Shown: one piece after another, positions 50,513-62,766 of the stretch
Layout: every line of letters starts with the position of its first letter
Numbering within the stretch: the first letter of the stretch is position 1
Assembly: GCA_946811695.1 (NCBI GenBank)
Contig: OX328123.1
Location: 155,659,580 to 155,723,579 of the forward strand
Reading direction: 5' to 3'
Source: Gonocerus acuteangulatus
Lineage: Eukaryota > Arthropoda > Insecta > Hemiptera > Coreidae
Length of the DNA stretch: 64,000 nt
The notes under the pieces: model-generated
The model's input: the letters and a program-made list of their open reading frames with translations, nothing else
What the model was told of the DNA's origin: nothing
The model's database searches: none
Translations under genes and position numbers: made by a program

Positions 50513-51493
50513 AAGTGTTTACATCTGTTGGTATAGAAGTGTCGACCAATACAGCTAGTAGCCAAGATATTTCTCCCTGACATTTATTCTACTCTTTATA
50601 ATCAGTGTTTACATCTGTTGATATAGAAGTGTCGACAATACAGCTAGAAACCAAGATATTTATCTCTGACATTTATTCTACTCTTTATAATCAGTGTTTA
50701 CATCTGTTGATATAGAAGTGTCGACAATACAGATAGTAGCCAAGATATTTATCTCTGACATTTATTCTACTCTTTATAATCAGTGTTTACATCTGTTGAT
50801 ATAGAAGTGTCGACAATACAGCTAGTAGCGAAGATATTTATCTCTGACATTTATTCTACTCTTTATAATCAGTGTTTACATCTGTTGATATAGAAGTGTC
50901 GACAATACAGCTAGTAGCCAAGATATTTATCTCTGACATTTATTCTACTCTTTATAATCAGTGTTTACATCTGTTGATATAGAAGTGTCGACAATACAGC
51001 TAGAAACCAAGATATTTATCTCTGACATTTATTCTACTCTTTATAATCAGTGTTTACATCTGTTGATATAGAAGTGTCGACAATACAGCTAGTAGCGAAG
51101 ATATTTATCTCTGACATTTATTCTACTCTTTATAATCAGTGTTTACATCTGTTGATATAGAAGTGTCGACAATACAGCTAGAAACCAAGATATTTATCTC
51201 TGACATTTATTCTACTCTTTATAATCAGTGTTTACATCTGTTGATATAGAAGTGACGACAATACAGCTAGTAGCCAAGATATTAATCTCTGACATTTATT
51301 CTACTCTTTATAATCAGTGTTTACATCTGTTGATATAGAAGTGACGACAATACAGCTAGTAGCCAAGATATTTATCTCTGACATTTATTCTACTCTTTAT
51401 AATCAGTGTTTACATCTGTTGATATAGAAGTGTCGACAATACAGCTAGAAACCAAGATATTTATCTCTGACATTTATTCTACTCTTTATAATC
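50513..51493 (+). repeat. 89-bp tandem satellite, ~11 units, ending at the gap
   Basis: AGTGTTTACATCTGTTGATA recurs at 50604, 50693, 50782 and on with exact 89-bp steps. Units differ mainly at CTAGTAGCCAAG / CTAGTAGCGAAG / CTAGAAACCAAG. The array runs straight into the N gap. Confidence 0.95.
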
Positions 51494-51693
51494 NNNNNNN
51501 NNNNNNNNNNNNNNNNNNNNNNNNNNNNNNNNNNNNNNNNNNNNNNNNNNNNNNNNNNNNNNNNNNNNNNNNNNNNNNNNNNNNNNNNNNNNNNNNNNNN
51601 NNNNNNNNNNNNNNNNNNNNNNNNNNNNNNNNNNNNNNNNNNNNNNNNNNNNNNNNNNNNNNNNNNNNNNNNNNNNNNNNNNNNNNNNNNNNN
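51494..51693. other. assembly gap (200 N)
   Basis: Exactly 200 N, probably a placeholder of unknown true size. The right flank is not satellite. Confidence 0.95.
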
Positions 51694-52366
51694 TAAGATT
51701 GGGTAACATTGGCGAGTCTACATAGTTAAGAACCGACGACGGAGGATTACTTCTTGCTATGATTTAGTCTACATATGTTTATTAAGTCCTAAATCCAAAA
51801 AATAAACTTCACAACGGTTAGATACTATGAGCGAATATGTCGGTTCAATGCCCGTAGGAACAAGGGACGCAGGAAATTTACCTGCTAAGAGTTAATCCTC
51901 AAGAGCTGTAAATATACCCCAGGTATCTGCCGACACAAATACAAAGCCTAGGCGGAGAGCACCCCAAAAACACAGATCCAAACATAGGTTATATACTAAA
52001 TATTCATAAATATTACTTAGTTGTAAACCAATTCATCAATTAGCAATCAATAGTTTTCAACAAAGGTTATATACTAAATATTGATAAAAAGTATTTAATC
52101 AGAAAAAAAAACAATATTCCACAAGACTTGTTTTTGGTCCATTTGTGTCTACTCCATAGACTTAATTAGGTATATTATTCTATTGTAGTTGGGCAACTAA
52201 ACTTTGTTTTATTTTGTTAAATAAAGGTTTTTTTCTTGACTTGTTATTCGTCAAGACTTTTATTTGTCCTTGTGTATTAACTAGATAGGTTTTATTCGGC
52301 ATATTATTCTATATAGGCTATATTAGGCAGGGTATTCTACTTAATCTTGTGTACTTCTTCTTGATC
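51694..52366. other. intron sequence with short direct repeats
   Basis: AGGTTATATACTAAATATT occurs twice (about 51984 and 52062). Nothing coding. Confidence 0.45.
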
Positions 52367-52374
52367 CTTCTGTA

Positions 52375-52629
52375 CATGGGCGTATATAAAAACAATTTCG
52401 GGGGGGGGGGGGCTGAGACCATTTCCAGGGTATGGAATACTAAATATTTAGAGCTTGGAATAGTTTTAGGCAACTAAAACGCTATTACACGTAAAATAAA
52501 ATATGTTTTATGAACTAAGTGATCTTATTTAATTTATTTTTAAGGGTTTTACGAGAAGTTTTTATCATCAATTCAAAATTTCGGGAGAGGCTGCAGCCCC
52601 CTCAGCCCCCCCCCTCATATACGCCCGTG
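52375..52629 (-). mobile_element. hAT-like MITE M1, clean copy (255 bp) with 8-bp target duplication
   Basis: Ends CATGGGCGTATATA...TATACGCCCGTG are inverted repeats. CTTCTGTA flanks both sides (52367-52374 and 52630-52637). The 8-bp duplication and CA-G-start termini point to hAT. Confidence 0.88.
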
Positions 52630-52637
52630 CTTCTGTA

Positions 52638-52925
52638 TCCTCTAGAAAGGCTTTATTAGGCATATTTTGTATTGATTTATAGAGCTTTGCTTTAGAATGA
52701 GAGCCAGATTCTGTAATTTCCGATTCTGTGTAAAAGTTAGATACTGTAGGTGTCCCTGACGCCTTAATATCACTTTTATTCGAGATGTTCGAGAGGATTT
52801 TGACAATTTTCACGAGATATATATAAAAAAAATAAGTTTATTTCTTTTCTAAGCTTATCAAATGGCACTAGGGACATGAACGGAACCGCGCTAAGATGCT
52901 GCAGTTCCTGCGAGTCGGACTTTTT
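52638..52925 (-). mobile_element. Helentron-like H1 variant, 5' part
   Basis: Minus strand: AAAAAGTCCGACTCGCAGGA, GCGCGGTTCCGTTCATG. It then matches 56560-56705 (GTGAAAATTGTCAA...TCTCATTCTAAAG) over about 140 bp. It is followed by an M1 MITE, as in the copy at 56405. Confidence 0.7.
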
Positions 52926-53002
52926 AATTAAACCTAGTTTTTAACTAAAAAATCTCATGAAATATGTAAGCACATTCTGTTCCTTTTTTTTTTTTTTTAT
53001 TA

Positions 53003-53111
53003 GAATAACATATAACTGTACACAACTTATTTATTTATTTATTTTTTCTCATTAATTTAAAGCTAACAATAGATGGTATATTCCTTTCTGTTTCACTTAT
53101 ACCTACTTCTA

Positions 53112-53177
<66 letters not shown>

Positions 53178-53203
53178 CATACATATACACACATGCATAC
53201 ATA

Positions 53204-53239
<36 letters not shown>

Positions 53240-53880
53240 CATACATACACACACACATCCATACATATATACATATTTATAAACACGCACACTCATACAT
53301 ATACACCAACACACACACATATATGCATATATATACTTATACTCTTACACCTAAATATATTTATTTACAAGTATTCCTTACCTTAAATCTAACCGTACAA
53401 AATATATCTAACTTTTTATTATTTTTATTTATTTTTTATTTTTTTATTTTTTTATTTTCTATTTTTTTTATTTATTTTTTTTATTTATTTCTTTATTTTA
53501 TTTTTTATTTTTTTATTTTTTTTATATATATATTTTTTTAATTTATTTTTTATTTTATTTTATTTATTTATTTTTTATTATTTTTTTTTTCATTTTTTTA
53601 TTATTTTTTTTCAATAGAATTACATATAAATGTACACAACTTATTTATTTTTTTCTCATTAAATTAAAGCACTTAAACACTAGATGCTATATTCCTTTCT
53701 TTTTCCACTTATAGCTACTTCTACATATACATATACACATACATACACACACATACGCATCCACATATATATACATACATACATACATCTACACACACAT
53801 ATGTATATATGCACATATACACATTTATAAACACGCACACTCATACACACATACATATGTATATATACACCTGGCTTGTA
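53003..53880. repeat. ~610-bp imperfect tandem duplication with microsatellites
   Basis: 53003-53120 and 53613-53723 are homologous (GTACACAACTTATTTATTT; TATATTCCTTTCT). Each is followed by (TA)/(CATA)n tracts and CATTTATAAACACGCACACT-like sequence. Between them lies about 200 bp of T-rich TTTATTTT sequence. Confidence 0.75.
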
Positions 53881-54650
53881 AGATATTATATTTCTATTGA
53901 TACTAAGCACTATTTATAGGTGAGCCCTACCTCTAAAACACTACATTTCCTGGAATAGCTAAGTTCGGAGGATACTTTTCTTTGTGTTATCACAATTGAA
54001 GCGGGACAAGAAATAATATATTTATTTTCTAGTTTGTAGAACGAAAGTATTTGTTAGTGTCTTAAAATGTTTCAATCCTTTGTTGAGCCATGAGCAGTAA
54101 GTTGTAAAGAATTCCTAGATTACTGGAAAGTCCACAATCTGTCAGTATGTGTCTAATTGTCAAAATCTCATTACGACTTGCATAAAATTGAGATAATACA
54201 GATATCAGGCATTTTCTCTCATATCCTCCTTTTCATGTTGACAAAGCTACCATGATAAAGATTGTATCTTCCCCGGATGTCTATTGAATCTTCAGCCCCT
54301 TTGGAACATGTGTATCCTTCCCCACACCCCCGGCGACCCTGACTGTACGACCCTAACTCCAGATGGTATGGACCACTTGTTCCGACCATGGGTCCAATAC
54401 AACCACTTGTGATGAGTCTATTGTGTTCGGTATCAATGCGATTAATGCGATATGAAATATAGAAGGCCATTTCAAGTTTTTTTTTTCTCTCTCCCCCGAG
54501 CGAGGATGCTTCACAACTCAACGATTTTTAAGCTCTTCTCTTTGTAATTTTATGGGGATCATACTTCGCCCCTACTCCCCAATACATACCACACAACGCC
54601 CTCTACCCTACATACCACACTCCGCCCACTTCGCTTCCATATGCTACATT
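53881..54650. other. intron sequence, nothing recognised
   Basis: A 100-codon open frame on the minus strand (54521-54219) has no family I recognise and no splice context for bib. Not called as a gene. Confidence 0.4.
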
Positions 54651-54654
54651 ATTA

Positions 54655-54722
54655 AACAACGATTTAAAAAAATCGTATTGATGTTTTCTTAGCCGAATCC
54701 CAACTAATACCTGATTGCTTAT
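54655..54722 (+). mobile_element. PLE tail fragment
   Basis: AAAAAATCGTATTGATGTTT, then TTAGCCGAATCCCAACTAAT, as at 44358-44420. Only the extreme 3' end is present. Confidence 0.6.
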
Positions 54723-55787
54723 CACATCGACGGCTAACCGGATCTAATCTTCAGGATAAATCTTGTTAAGAAGTCAAGGAATATTTGGCTTTCGGCTAAG
54801 AAAACTTACAAGGAAACGTCCCCAAGTGTCCAGAGCCAATTTTAATGAAACTTTGTATATTTATTAAACACATGAAAGTAATTGATACGTGTATTTTTAT
54901 ATCGGCCCAATCGCACGTTTAAGGGGTGAATCCATCCTTCCGAATTACACTTAAAATATTTTAACTTTTATCTATCGTAGATGGAAAAAAATGTTTTACG
55001 GAAAAATTGTATGGTATTTTATATACAAAAGAAATATACAAACAAATTGTTCAAATAATAATTCGTTTATAACAACAAAAAATGTTTGCACCTCTTTTTT
55101 CTCGATATCAACATTTTTGATATGAAATAAATAATAATAATATGTTTTATTGTTCAATTTTTACAACTTATATGCAAGGGTTGCAGCCTTATTGCATTAA
55201 TAAAAAATATAATTTGCACAAAATAAAATAAAACTTGTTATACCTTTCACATGTAATACCTAATAAATAATAATAAAATGAGGCTTCTACTGAATTCAAA
55301 TACAGTACAGTTACAGATGTTTATTCTATAATAAATGACCTCAGCTTTATGACACTCCCTAAGTATTTATTTGAATCCTTAATTCAAGCCTTATCTAGAG
55401 CTGATACAAGCATTTCTACCTTTGGAGGATTAGATGTGATATTTTGTTATGAAGTAAAATAATAGTAATAAGTTGCGGAATTCAACGATATGTTTAGCAA
55501 TTAAGTTTGGTGTATTTTTTTTTAACACGAAGTAAAATAACTGTGCTGCTCGTCATGTACCGCAACCAGGCTGCTGATATTGCAGTGTGCACATCTATCA
55601 TACTGATATACGCCAAATTGTGAGGTGGAAACTTATCATAAATCGTAGAATTCAGCATGATATGCTAATAAGAGGAATAGCATTATTCCTATTCTTTTGT
55701 TTCGTAACAAAAATGTTGATATGGAGTAAAAAAGAGGACCAAAAAGTAAAAAAGAGGACCAAAACGGGGCAGCGATATCTCGGCCAT
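54723..55787. other. intron sequence, nothing recognised
   Basis: AT-rich. It holds phrases shared with 55880-56130 in opposite orientation (GTTTAAGGG, ATTGGGCCGATA / TATCGGCCCAAT), probably another diverged inverted repeat with arms about 54830-55080 and 55880-56130. Confidence 0.45.
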
Positions 55788-55862
55788 TAGCTAGATGAGA
55801 AAATTCCTCCCGGCGCGCCGGTGGGACTCGAACCCACCATCTCCCGCAAGAGAATCTAAGTA
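55788..55862 (-). mobile_element. SINE-1 fragment
   Basis: The minus strand has CGGGAGATGGTGGGTTCGAG (B-box region), then a GGAGGAATTTTCTCATC body. Confidence 0.65.
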
Positions 55863-56404
55863 CATTATTATTTGAACTATTTGCTTACCTACATATTTGT
55901 TTTGTTTGAAAAATATCATAAAATTTTTCCGTATAACATTTTTTTCTACCTACGATAATTTAAATGTTAAAATATTTGGGGTGTCATTTGGAAGGGTGGT
56001 TTCCCTTAAACGTACGATTGGGCCGATACAACTAAAAAAAAAAACAAAAACGTATAGATTATTTTCACCTATTAAATAAATATACAAAGTTTCATTAAAA
56101 TCTGCTCCGGACACTTGGGGATGTTACCTTTTTAGTCAGATTTCCTGAAAAATCTATAACTAGAACGTTTCGACACGCTTTTTGATAGCAATCTTCAGCA
56201 ATGAATTCCTGTGGGGTGAAGAAACATACCGGTTAGGTGTTAACAGAACTGTACCCCGGCGGTAAAGGACACCATGTCAAATATTTGTAATTGTTCAGGT
56301 GAGCCAATTCTCCTTAGCTTTGAACTATTAAAATTTGTTTTTTCGTTACTTATAGAAACAGTTTAAAGAAAAATGTTCTCATTGTTATTGGTATTGATAG
56401 GTAG

Positions 56405-56501
56405 TCAACAAAAAGTCCGACTCGCAGGAACTGCATCATCTTAGCGCGGTTCCGTTCTTAACCCTAATGTCATTTGAAAATCTTAGAATAGAAATAAACT
56501 T

Positions 56502-56563
<62 letters not shown>

Positions 56564-58526
56564 TGAAAATTGTCAACATCCTCTCGAACATATTGAATAA
56601 AAGTTATATTAAGGCGTCAGGAAAACCGGCAGTAGTAACTTACACAGAAGCGGAAATTACACTATCTAGCTCTCATTCTAAAGTAAAGCTCTATACATCA
56701 ATAAAATAAAACAAAAACGTGCATGGGCGTATATAAGAGGGGAGGGCTGAAAGGGCTGCTCCCCCCCCCGCAATCGGTAAAAATGTATCGTAAAAACCTT
56801 AAAAATAATAATAACATCACTTAGTTCAGAAAAAAATAATTTCCTTTGGGCGTAATAGCGTTTTAATTGTCTAACTATTCCATGTTCTAGATTTTTATTA
56901 TCCCATACCCCCCAAAATCCTTTCAGCCCCCCACGAAATTCTCCCAGTCCCCTCCAAAATTATTTTCTACATAAGCGTGAAAATCCTTCTCATTTACTAG
57001 CTTTGTTTTATTGAAAAAAAAATGCAATCAAAATAACAGCACCCAATTAAAAAATAAGGCGTACAACATAAATAAAAATTAATAACTGAAGTAAACAGAG
57101 ACACAAAAAGAGGAACTACTTCTCGAGTTTAATATTATCAAATGTCAAGCAGGTCATTTTGCGAGGCTTATTGCTGGGGCTGTAACGATACTTATTGTCA
57201 GGACCTTAGAAAGAGGAGCAGGTAGCCAAACCATTGTTTCCTCGTCAAACTTCTAGCCGAGTCTGGCATATTATGTTGAATAAAACTAAAGATAATTCTG
57301 GAATCGCCTTTTCTCAGAAATGGTTAATCTAATGAAAAAAGTGGGAAGACAAGTTTTGTACATAATTGCACAATCTACAATTTTTGTCTGAACTATTTTT
57401 ACCATAAAACAAAACGTTTCCTTGAAAATTCCTAAAAACCTTTTTTAGCGAACTTTGACCTCGAAAAAATTCTTTGCACTCATGGGATCGATAAGGGCTT
57501 TTCCCAATTCCCTTATAATGTTGTCCCTATCTTTCATGCAAATTTTCAGGTTGCTAGGAATTTATGCAAAGGTACTCGTATTTTTCTAACTCATCTATTT
57601 CTAACAACAGAAAATTGGATCTCATTTTAACTATCCTGTTTTAAACACAAATACATTTACCTAATATAAGAATTACAAAAATAAAAAGCAATAAAAAACT
57701 AAGGGAAAGGAACAAAAATTACAAAAAAAACGACAAAAACCCGTTCATAAGATAAAAACAGACGTATTTGAAGTTTTAAGCACTTATTTCTCCGATTGAC
57801 CTAACCTAATCAAAAATAGTTTTAGAATCTTTTTGTAGAGAATTTAGAAAGCTTTCAAATAGTTTTATCCACTTACCACGATTTCCCAACCGTGTATACG
57901 AAGTTCCCAAATCTTTTCATGACTGTTCATGAAATATTTTATTCTAACCCTTCCTTAACTCCAAACGTAACCAAAAGTTTAACATATTAGTTTTAATGTA
58001 ATTCAAACATGCAAAAAATGTTTCAACTGAATCCCACGATTCTAAGTACCCAAACCAAAAACGGTATTCAAAAACTATTTTTCCAATTTTCTCGAAAACG
58101 GTTAAAGCTATCGCCTTGAAAATGGTTTCATTCGTTTTCCTAGCCCAAGAAGCATATAAAACGAGTTCTTACAAGCTTATGAACTCAAAAACGTAAGCGT
58201 TACGATTTTTTTTGCGTGAATTTCGCCCCAAACGCCATCTTCCAGTGGGCGGAGTTTGCTGGTTAACGAACTTGACCTTTCAAATTAGACGAAAGATTTT
58301 TGTACCAAATTTCATCAAAATCGGACCATTCGTCTGGGAGCTACAGAGCGAACAGACAAATATATATATACATATATATAAATATATATATACAAATTTT
58401 AACCACATTTTCGGTCTCTAGGGGTTCTGAAACGCAAAATTTTCTAGTCGGCACTTCCGGATTGCGTCATGAGATCAACCTTATAAGCGGGGTTCCACCC
58501 TATGGGGGAGGGAGGAACCGCGCTAA
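56405..58526 (+). mobile_element. Helentron-like H1, copy 2 with nested M1 MITE
   Basis: 5' end AAAAAGTCCGACTCGCAGGA with TTAGCGCGGTTCC. The 3' end has a GGTTCCACCCT/AGGGAGGAACC hairpin and GGAACCGCGCTAA (58514-58526). The last ~950 bp match copy 1 (20205-21215). (TA)n arrays lie at 56507-56561 and 58361-58395. The 5' interior differs from copy 1 but matches 52638-52925. Less the 258-bp MITE, the length (about 1.86 kb) equals copy 1. Confidence 0.72.
56722..56979 (+). mobile_element. hAT-like MITE M1, nested in H1 copy 2
   Basis: CATGGGCGTATATAAGAGG at the left, the M1 body, and a decayed right end ACATAAGCGTG. Flanks share only AAAA, so the target duplication is unproven. Confidence 0.75.
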
Positions 58527-58529
58527 AAA

Positions 58530-60350
58530 CCAAGTCCTCCACATGGTGTCTTTTACCTCTAATGAAATTGGACATGATTTTATTTTTCACTGTCTTATCT
58601 TCGCTACTTATGGTAACAGAGCATGGTGCCCTATATCATTATATGGATCGAAAAATCCACATTAAGAACATGTTCTTAAATCATTTTGATAGAAAAATGG
58701 ACATGATATCCTTTACCTCCGGGGTGGAGATAATATTTCTCATGTTCTTTGGTCTTCTTCCTTCACCTAGGCATGTATTCCTCCTGAAGGAGCCTGCTAA
58801 CAGTCTAGGCAACGAATGCTTAATAACAGCTTTAGGTGAAAATTTTTGGAACACAATTTTGAGCCTCGTAACATTGTTTGGGCTGGATAGGAGGTGAACG
58901 TATCAAAAGTCCTCACCCGTAGCCTTTGTGCGGAGGGGAGGGCGGGTTTAGAAGGACCCATTTTTCGGGTTTTCACTTATATCTCGGAAACCCTGCGTCC
59001 TAGTGACATGCCTACTCTATAACAAATGAAAGCTGATTAAATTTCCTACAAGTTCTATTCAATAAAGTTTTTCGAGATATCTTTAGTTTTCGAAATATCC
59101 GCTCTTGAAAGTCTGTCATTTTGGGAAAAACATAAAATATAAAAAAGTTCTTTGCCTTGACTATAAAGACCATACTCTCAATTTAATCCTTTTAAAGTAA
59201 TCACAATGAATTGTTATTGAATGACCCAGTTCAATACAACAATTTGTTTAAATACATCAATGGCTCTCGGAATGGCTTTTAAGGATATGAATAGTTTAAA
59301 GTTTTTAATATCAACTTATAAATAATACATTTCAAACGTGTATAATATGGAGCGTTCATTATGTTATGAATTATACATCCGAAAAAAGCTAGCCGGAAAA
59401 TTTGTATACATTTTCTGAGTAATTAGCATCTAAAAAGATGTTTTTTTTTTATGTTGTTCCTTGAATCGTGAAAGCACGCCCTTTTATGGAATCCACTTTC
59501 AAAAGGATGGCTCTAGGTTTTTTCATGTGTAATACATAACTCGTTTCGTTTTATTTCATTTTTATAGGACAGCACTTTACAGAAGTAATGTTGCTTTATA
59601 GTTCATTTTGAAAATGTATACTTATTTTTTATCAGGATAAAATATAATGTAATGCAAAGCTGAATTTATAAATTCGTAGTGAATGTCCCCTCCGCTTTTA
59701 TAGATATGTACAATTTTCATTAATATCCTTTCAGATATTAATGAAAATTGGTACACCCAAAGTAGGCGTTGGGACAAATAAAAATCCCAAATTTCAAATT
59801 TTTATGTAAAACGGTTATCAAAATACGGCCATGTAAAGTTTTCAAAAAGCGGTCAAAATCTCGCTTTTTCAAAACATTTAAATGTAAATAACTCCTCTCC
59901 TGTTAACGTTACAAACGTTGTCAAGGTTTTGTCGGGAAGGTGTCACAGTTTAGCTCTAATCTAAATATTTTAAAAAACGCATCTTTAAAATTTTTGAAAA
60001 AATTATATATAATAGGTCATGTTATTACTAATTTGTATATTTGGTTATGGTATTGAAATGGGTTCTAAGTCAAAATAATTTAAAACCGAATGCGGCTTTG
60101 GACTAATTTTACGTATTTTTATATATAAAAGCTTTTTAATACATAATTGTAAAATTTAATCCAAACTTTACTGTTGCATATATTTTATAGTCACTTCAAC
60201 TTCATAATCTTAATTACAAAGCTGATTTAAAAAAACATTATCCCTTAATAATTTGTTGTAATTAGTTTAATTAAGAATATTTGTCTAAAATTTAATGATA
60301 TATTGTACTCATAATATTTTAATTGACTTGAAACTTAAATAAAACATAAA
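58530..60350. other. intron sequence, nothing recognised
   Basis: AT-rich. A 131-codon open frame on the plus strand at 58502-58897 begins inside the H1 3' end and has no recognised family. An imperfect duplication (GGACATGATTTT / GGACATGATATCC) lies inside it. Confidence 0.4.
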
Positions 60351-60423
60351 TATCAACAATTTACATATTTATAAATATATATATTTTTATATAAATTCAA
60401 CCACTTTAATAGTTTAAGGTTGA

Positions 60424-60424
<1 letters not shown>

Positions 60425-60502
<78 letters not shown>
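60425..60502. repeat. (TA)n then (GA)n microsatellite
   Basis: TA array to about 60472, then GA to 60502, ending directly before the 5S-like segment. Confidence 0.95.
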
Positions 60503-60505
<3 letters not shown>

Positions 60506-60506
60506 G

Positions 60507-60605
60507 AAGCCACAACGGCCATAGCCACGTTGTATGCACTGGTTCCCGTTGATCACCGACGTTAAGTGACCTGTAGATAGCCCGTCACTATAGACCAGTT
60601 GTTGG
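60507..60605 (+). pseudogene. 5S rRNA-derived segment (SINE3-like or 5S pseudogene)
   Basis: CGGCCATAGCCACGTTG, then GGTTCCCGTTGATCACCGAC and GTTAAG follow animal 5S rRNA residues of about 5-55 with few changes. After about residue 55 the match is lost (CTGTAGATAGCCCGTCACTA), so box C is not recognisable and this is not a functional 5S gene. 5S-headed SINEs (SINE3 class) are the simplest source. Confidence 0.65.
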
Positions 60606-60904
60606 TACGCAATTAATATCACCTTATTTAAATGCTTTGTCCTACATGTTCTATGCCATCACTTCAGGACCCTTAAGTATGTCATCTAGTATAAAAGCTG
60701 TGCCACATTAACCCAGATTCTAGAAATCCGGGTTATAAGTTATAGGATTCACAAAAAATCTGTAAAGATATTTTTAAGCAATAAACGATGAATCCTTTAA
60801 AAAAAGGTATTTAATCCGCATTAAAAAAAAAAAAAAAAAATAGTGTCCCTCCAGAAGGAGCATCTGGATTAAGACTACAAATGTTGATACGCCGTTAAAC
60901 ACAC

Positions 60905-61375
60905 AAATCTCTGTATATAAAAATCACGTGTCTGTCTGTTTGTTCCTTATACAAATCCACACCGTTTGACCGATTTTGACCAAACTTGGAACACTGGTAG
61001 GTCTTGATAAGGGAAGTCTCGCAGGCTGTCAAAAACGTCTACAACCTGTCTGTCTGTACGTTTGTTCCTTATACAAATCCACTCCCTTCGTCCGATTTTG
61101 ACAAACTTGGCACAAAGATAAGTCGCGTTACGGGGAGTGTCATAGGCAAGGTCAAAAACGAAAACCAGCTGTATGTCTGTATGTTTGTTCCTTATAAAAA
61201 TCAACACCGTTTGGCCGATTTTGACCAAACGTGGCACACAGGTAGGTATTGATACGGGGAGAGTCATAGGCTAGGTTAAAATTGTCTATGACTCACAGTT
61301 CTAATTTATTTTTTCTTTTATAGATGCAGAAAGTAGGCGTAGCATAGCACGCCGGGTAACAGCTGGTAATATATA
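60905..61375 (-). repeat. dispersed family R2, copy 2 (inverted)
   Basis: TATATAAAAATCACGTGTCT at one end and GCACGCCGGGTAACAGCTGG at the other. Between them are three ~120-bp units with TTTGTTCCTTATACAAATCC and CGATTTTGACCAAACTTGG. Confidence 0.8.
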
Positions 61376-61389
61376 AATTTGTATGCGGT

Positions 61390-62440
61390 TTCACGGGAAG
61401 GCACCGCAATAATAGCCAGATTTCACCATTAGTGCATTACAGAAGCTTGAAAAATTTTCAATAGCGAAACCAAAGGAATTTTTTGTACTATACAATTGAA
61501 TCAATTGTGCATTTTCGGTTCTTTCTTCAAAGGGAGGAATGTATGAGCCTTGGAACGTCAATATGAACCACCACCAATGACAAGCGGACAGAAGGATGAG
61601 CTGGCCCAACAGATGTCCAGCCTCACACTTGCTCTGGTGACATGCAGTCTGCCAATTGTCACGGGGGCGGGCCACACCCTCGTCATTCATCACACGCACA
61701 TATTCACCCTTTGCCACTTGTCTCGCCCCATCTAGCTTTTGGAGGGGTGATAATTTTCAAAACCACCGCGCCTATAGCCTTTACAGTTAAATGGCTATAG
61801 ACGACAAGGGGCGAGTTTTGGTTTTCGGAAGGGTTGTAATAAAATTATAACTGTTTCCTTAAATAAATTAAATCGATTTTATTAAATGCATGCCTTTTAG
61901 GGACCGGGGGGGGGGGAATCCCATGTAATTGGAGTAACTATTGTATAGTTCATAACCGATAATGCAAAGAGAACATTTTCGGAACATTCCACAGGGCATA
62001 GCAGTCTAAAATAACTTCAACATGGAATTTGGTTAGCGGTAGAAATAACACCACGTTCTGGCCGAGATATCTGCATTTTGGAACGTACTTAATTGATGAT
62101 ACAAAGAGGATACCTAAGCAGCTTCACACTTGCGGGGATTTTATCCGTTCTTTTCTCATATTTCTAAATTCCCAGAGAGAGAAACGACACCCGACTTGAA
62201 GTGAGAAGTCTGTTCCATCATGAGGCAGTGTTGGAACGAAAGGTCCTCCGTTCAGGAGAGGAAGCCACGTATTTCTACTCACGATTCAGGCAAAACAAAA
62301 TACATTTTGTTTTATTTATACAAAGCATTGCATATTAATTATCTACTCATTGTCTTTTTCCAGTGACGTGAATAGCATAGTTTATAATAAAATCGAGACC
62401 GAATATGTACTATATATATATATATATTTATATGTGTGTG
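61390..62440. other. intron sequence, nothing recognised
   Basis: Unassigned. A G run at 61903-61915 and scattered GC-richer pieces. Confidence 0.45.
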
Positions 62441-62445
62441 TATTC

Positions 62446-62570
62446 TCGAGGACCCAAGTTCGAAACTCCAAAACCCACTTCCCCCAGGTCCCAGGTCATC
62501 GACTTTCCGGTCACGCAGCCTTTAATGAGTATCTATCAGAGGAGAAAATCAGGCGGGCATAGTAGAGAAC
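62446..62570 (+). mobile_element. SINE-3 fragment
   Basis: GAGGACCCAAGTTCGAAACTC, GCAGCCTTTAATGAGTAT and AAAATCAGGCGGGCATAGT align with the SINE-3 body in order. Confidence 0.6.
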
Positions 62571-62649
62571 GTAAAGGATGCAATCAAGTGCAGAAGATGT
62601 TATAATTTCTTGCCGAATTAGAGCAAATAACGATATTGGACCTTAGAGG

Positions 62650-62766
62650 GGTCTCCCGTGGTCTGTTGGCTAGCGCCTTAGATTCATAAGCGGGAGATGG
62701 TGGGTTCGATCCCCACCGGCGACAGAAATTCTCTCCTCCCACGGCTCATTGGGCCGTAAAAAAAAA
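62650..62766 (+). mobile_element. SINE-1, short variant
   Basis: GGTCTCCCGTGGTCTGTTGG, B box GGTTCGATCCC. A shortened body ends GGCTCATTGGGCCGTAAAAA. GACCTTAGAG precedes it (62639-62648) and recurs at 62981-62990, beyond the A tail. Confidence 0.78.

Noticed and set aside
54219..54521. A 100-codon minus-strand open frame as a possible bib upstream exon or new gene.
   Set aside because: It has no aquaporin motifs, no fitting splice sites and no recognised family.
52638..56709. A ~48-residue peptide (VKIV(N/K)ILSN...SHSK(V/A)KLY) is shared by frames at 52813-52670 (-) and 56563-56709 (+), hinting at a conserved small protein.
   Set aside because: Most nucleotide differences between the two copies change the amino acid, and the segment lies inside copies of a repeat (H1 variant). 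This looks like neutral divergence of repeat DNA, not protein conservation.
58502..58897. A 131-codon plus-strand frame as a candidate gene.
   Set aside because: It begins within the H1 3' terminus and has no known domain, no promoter or splice context, and internal imperfect duplication.
61004..61267. Overlapping open frames on both strands with repeated peptides (KIGQTVLIFIRNK-like).
   Set aside because: They fall inside the R2 repeat and arise from its ~120-bp tandem unit.
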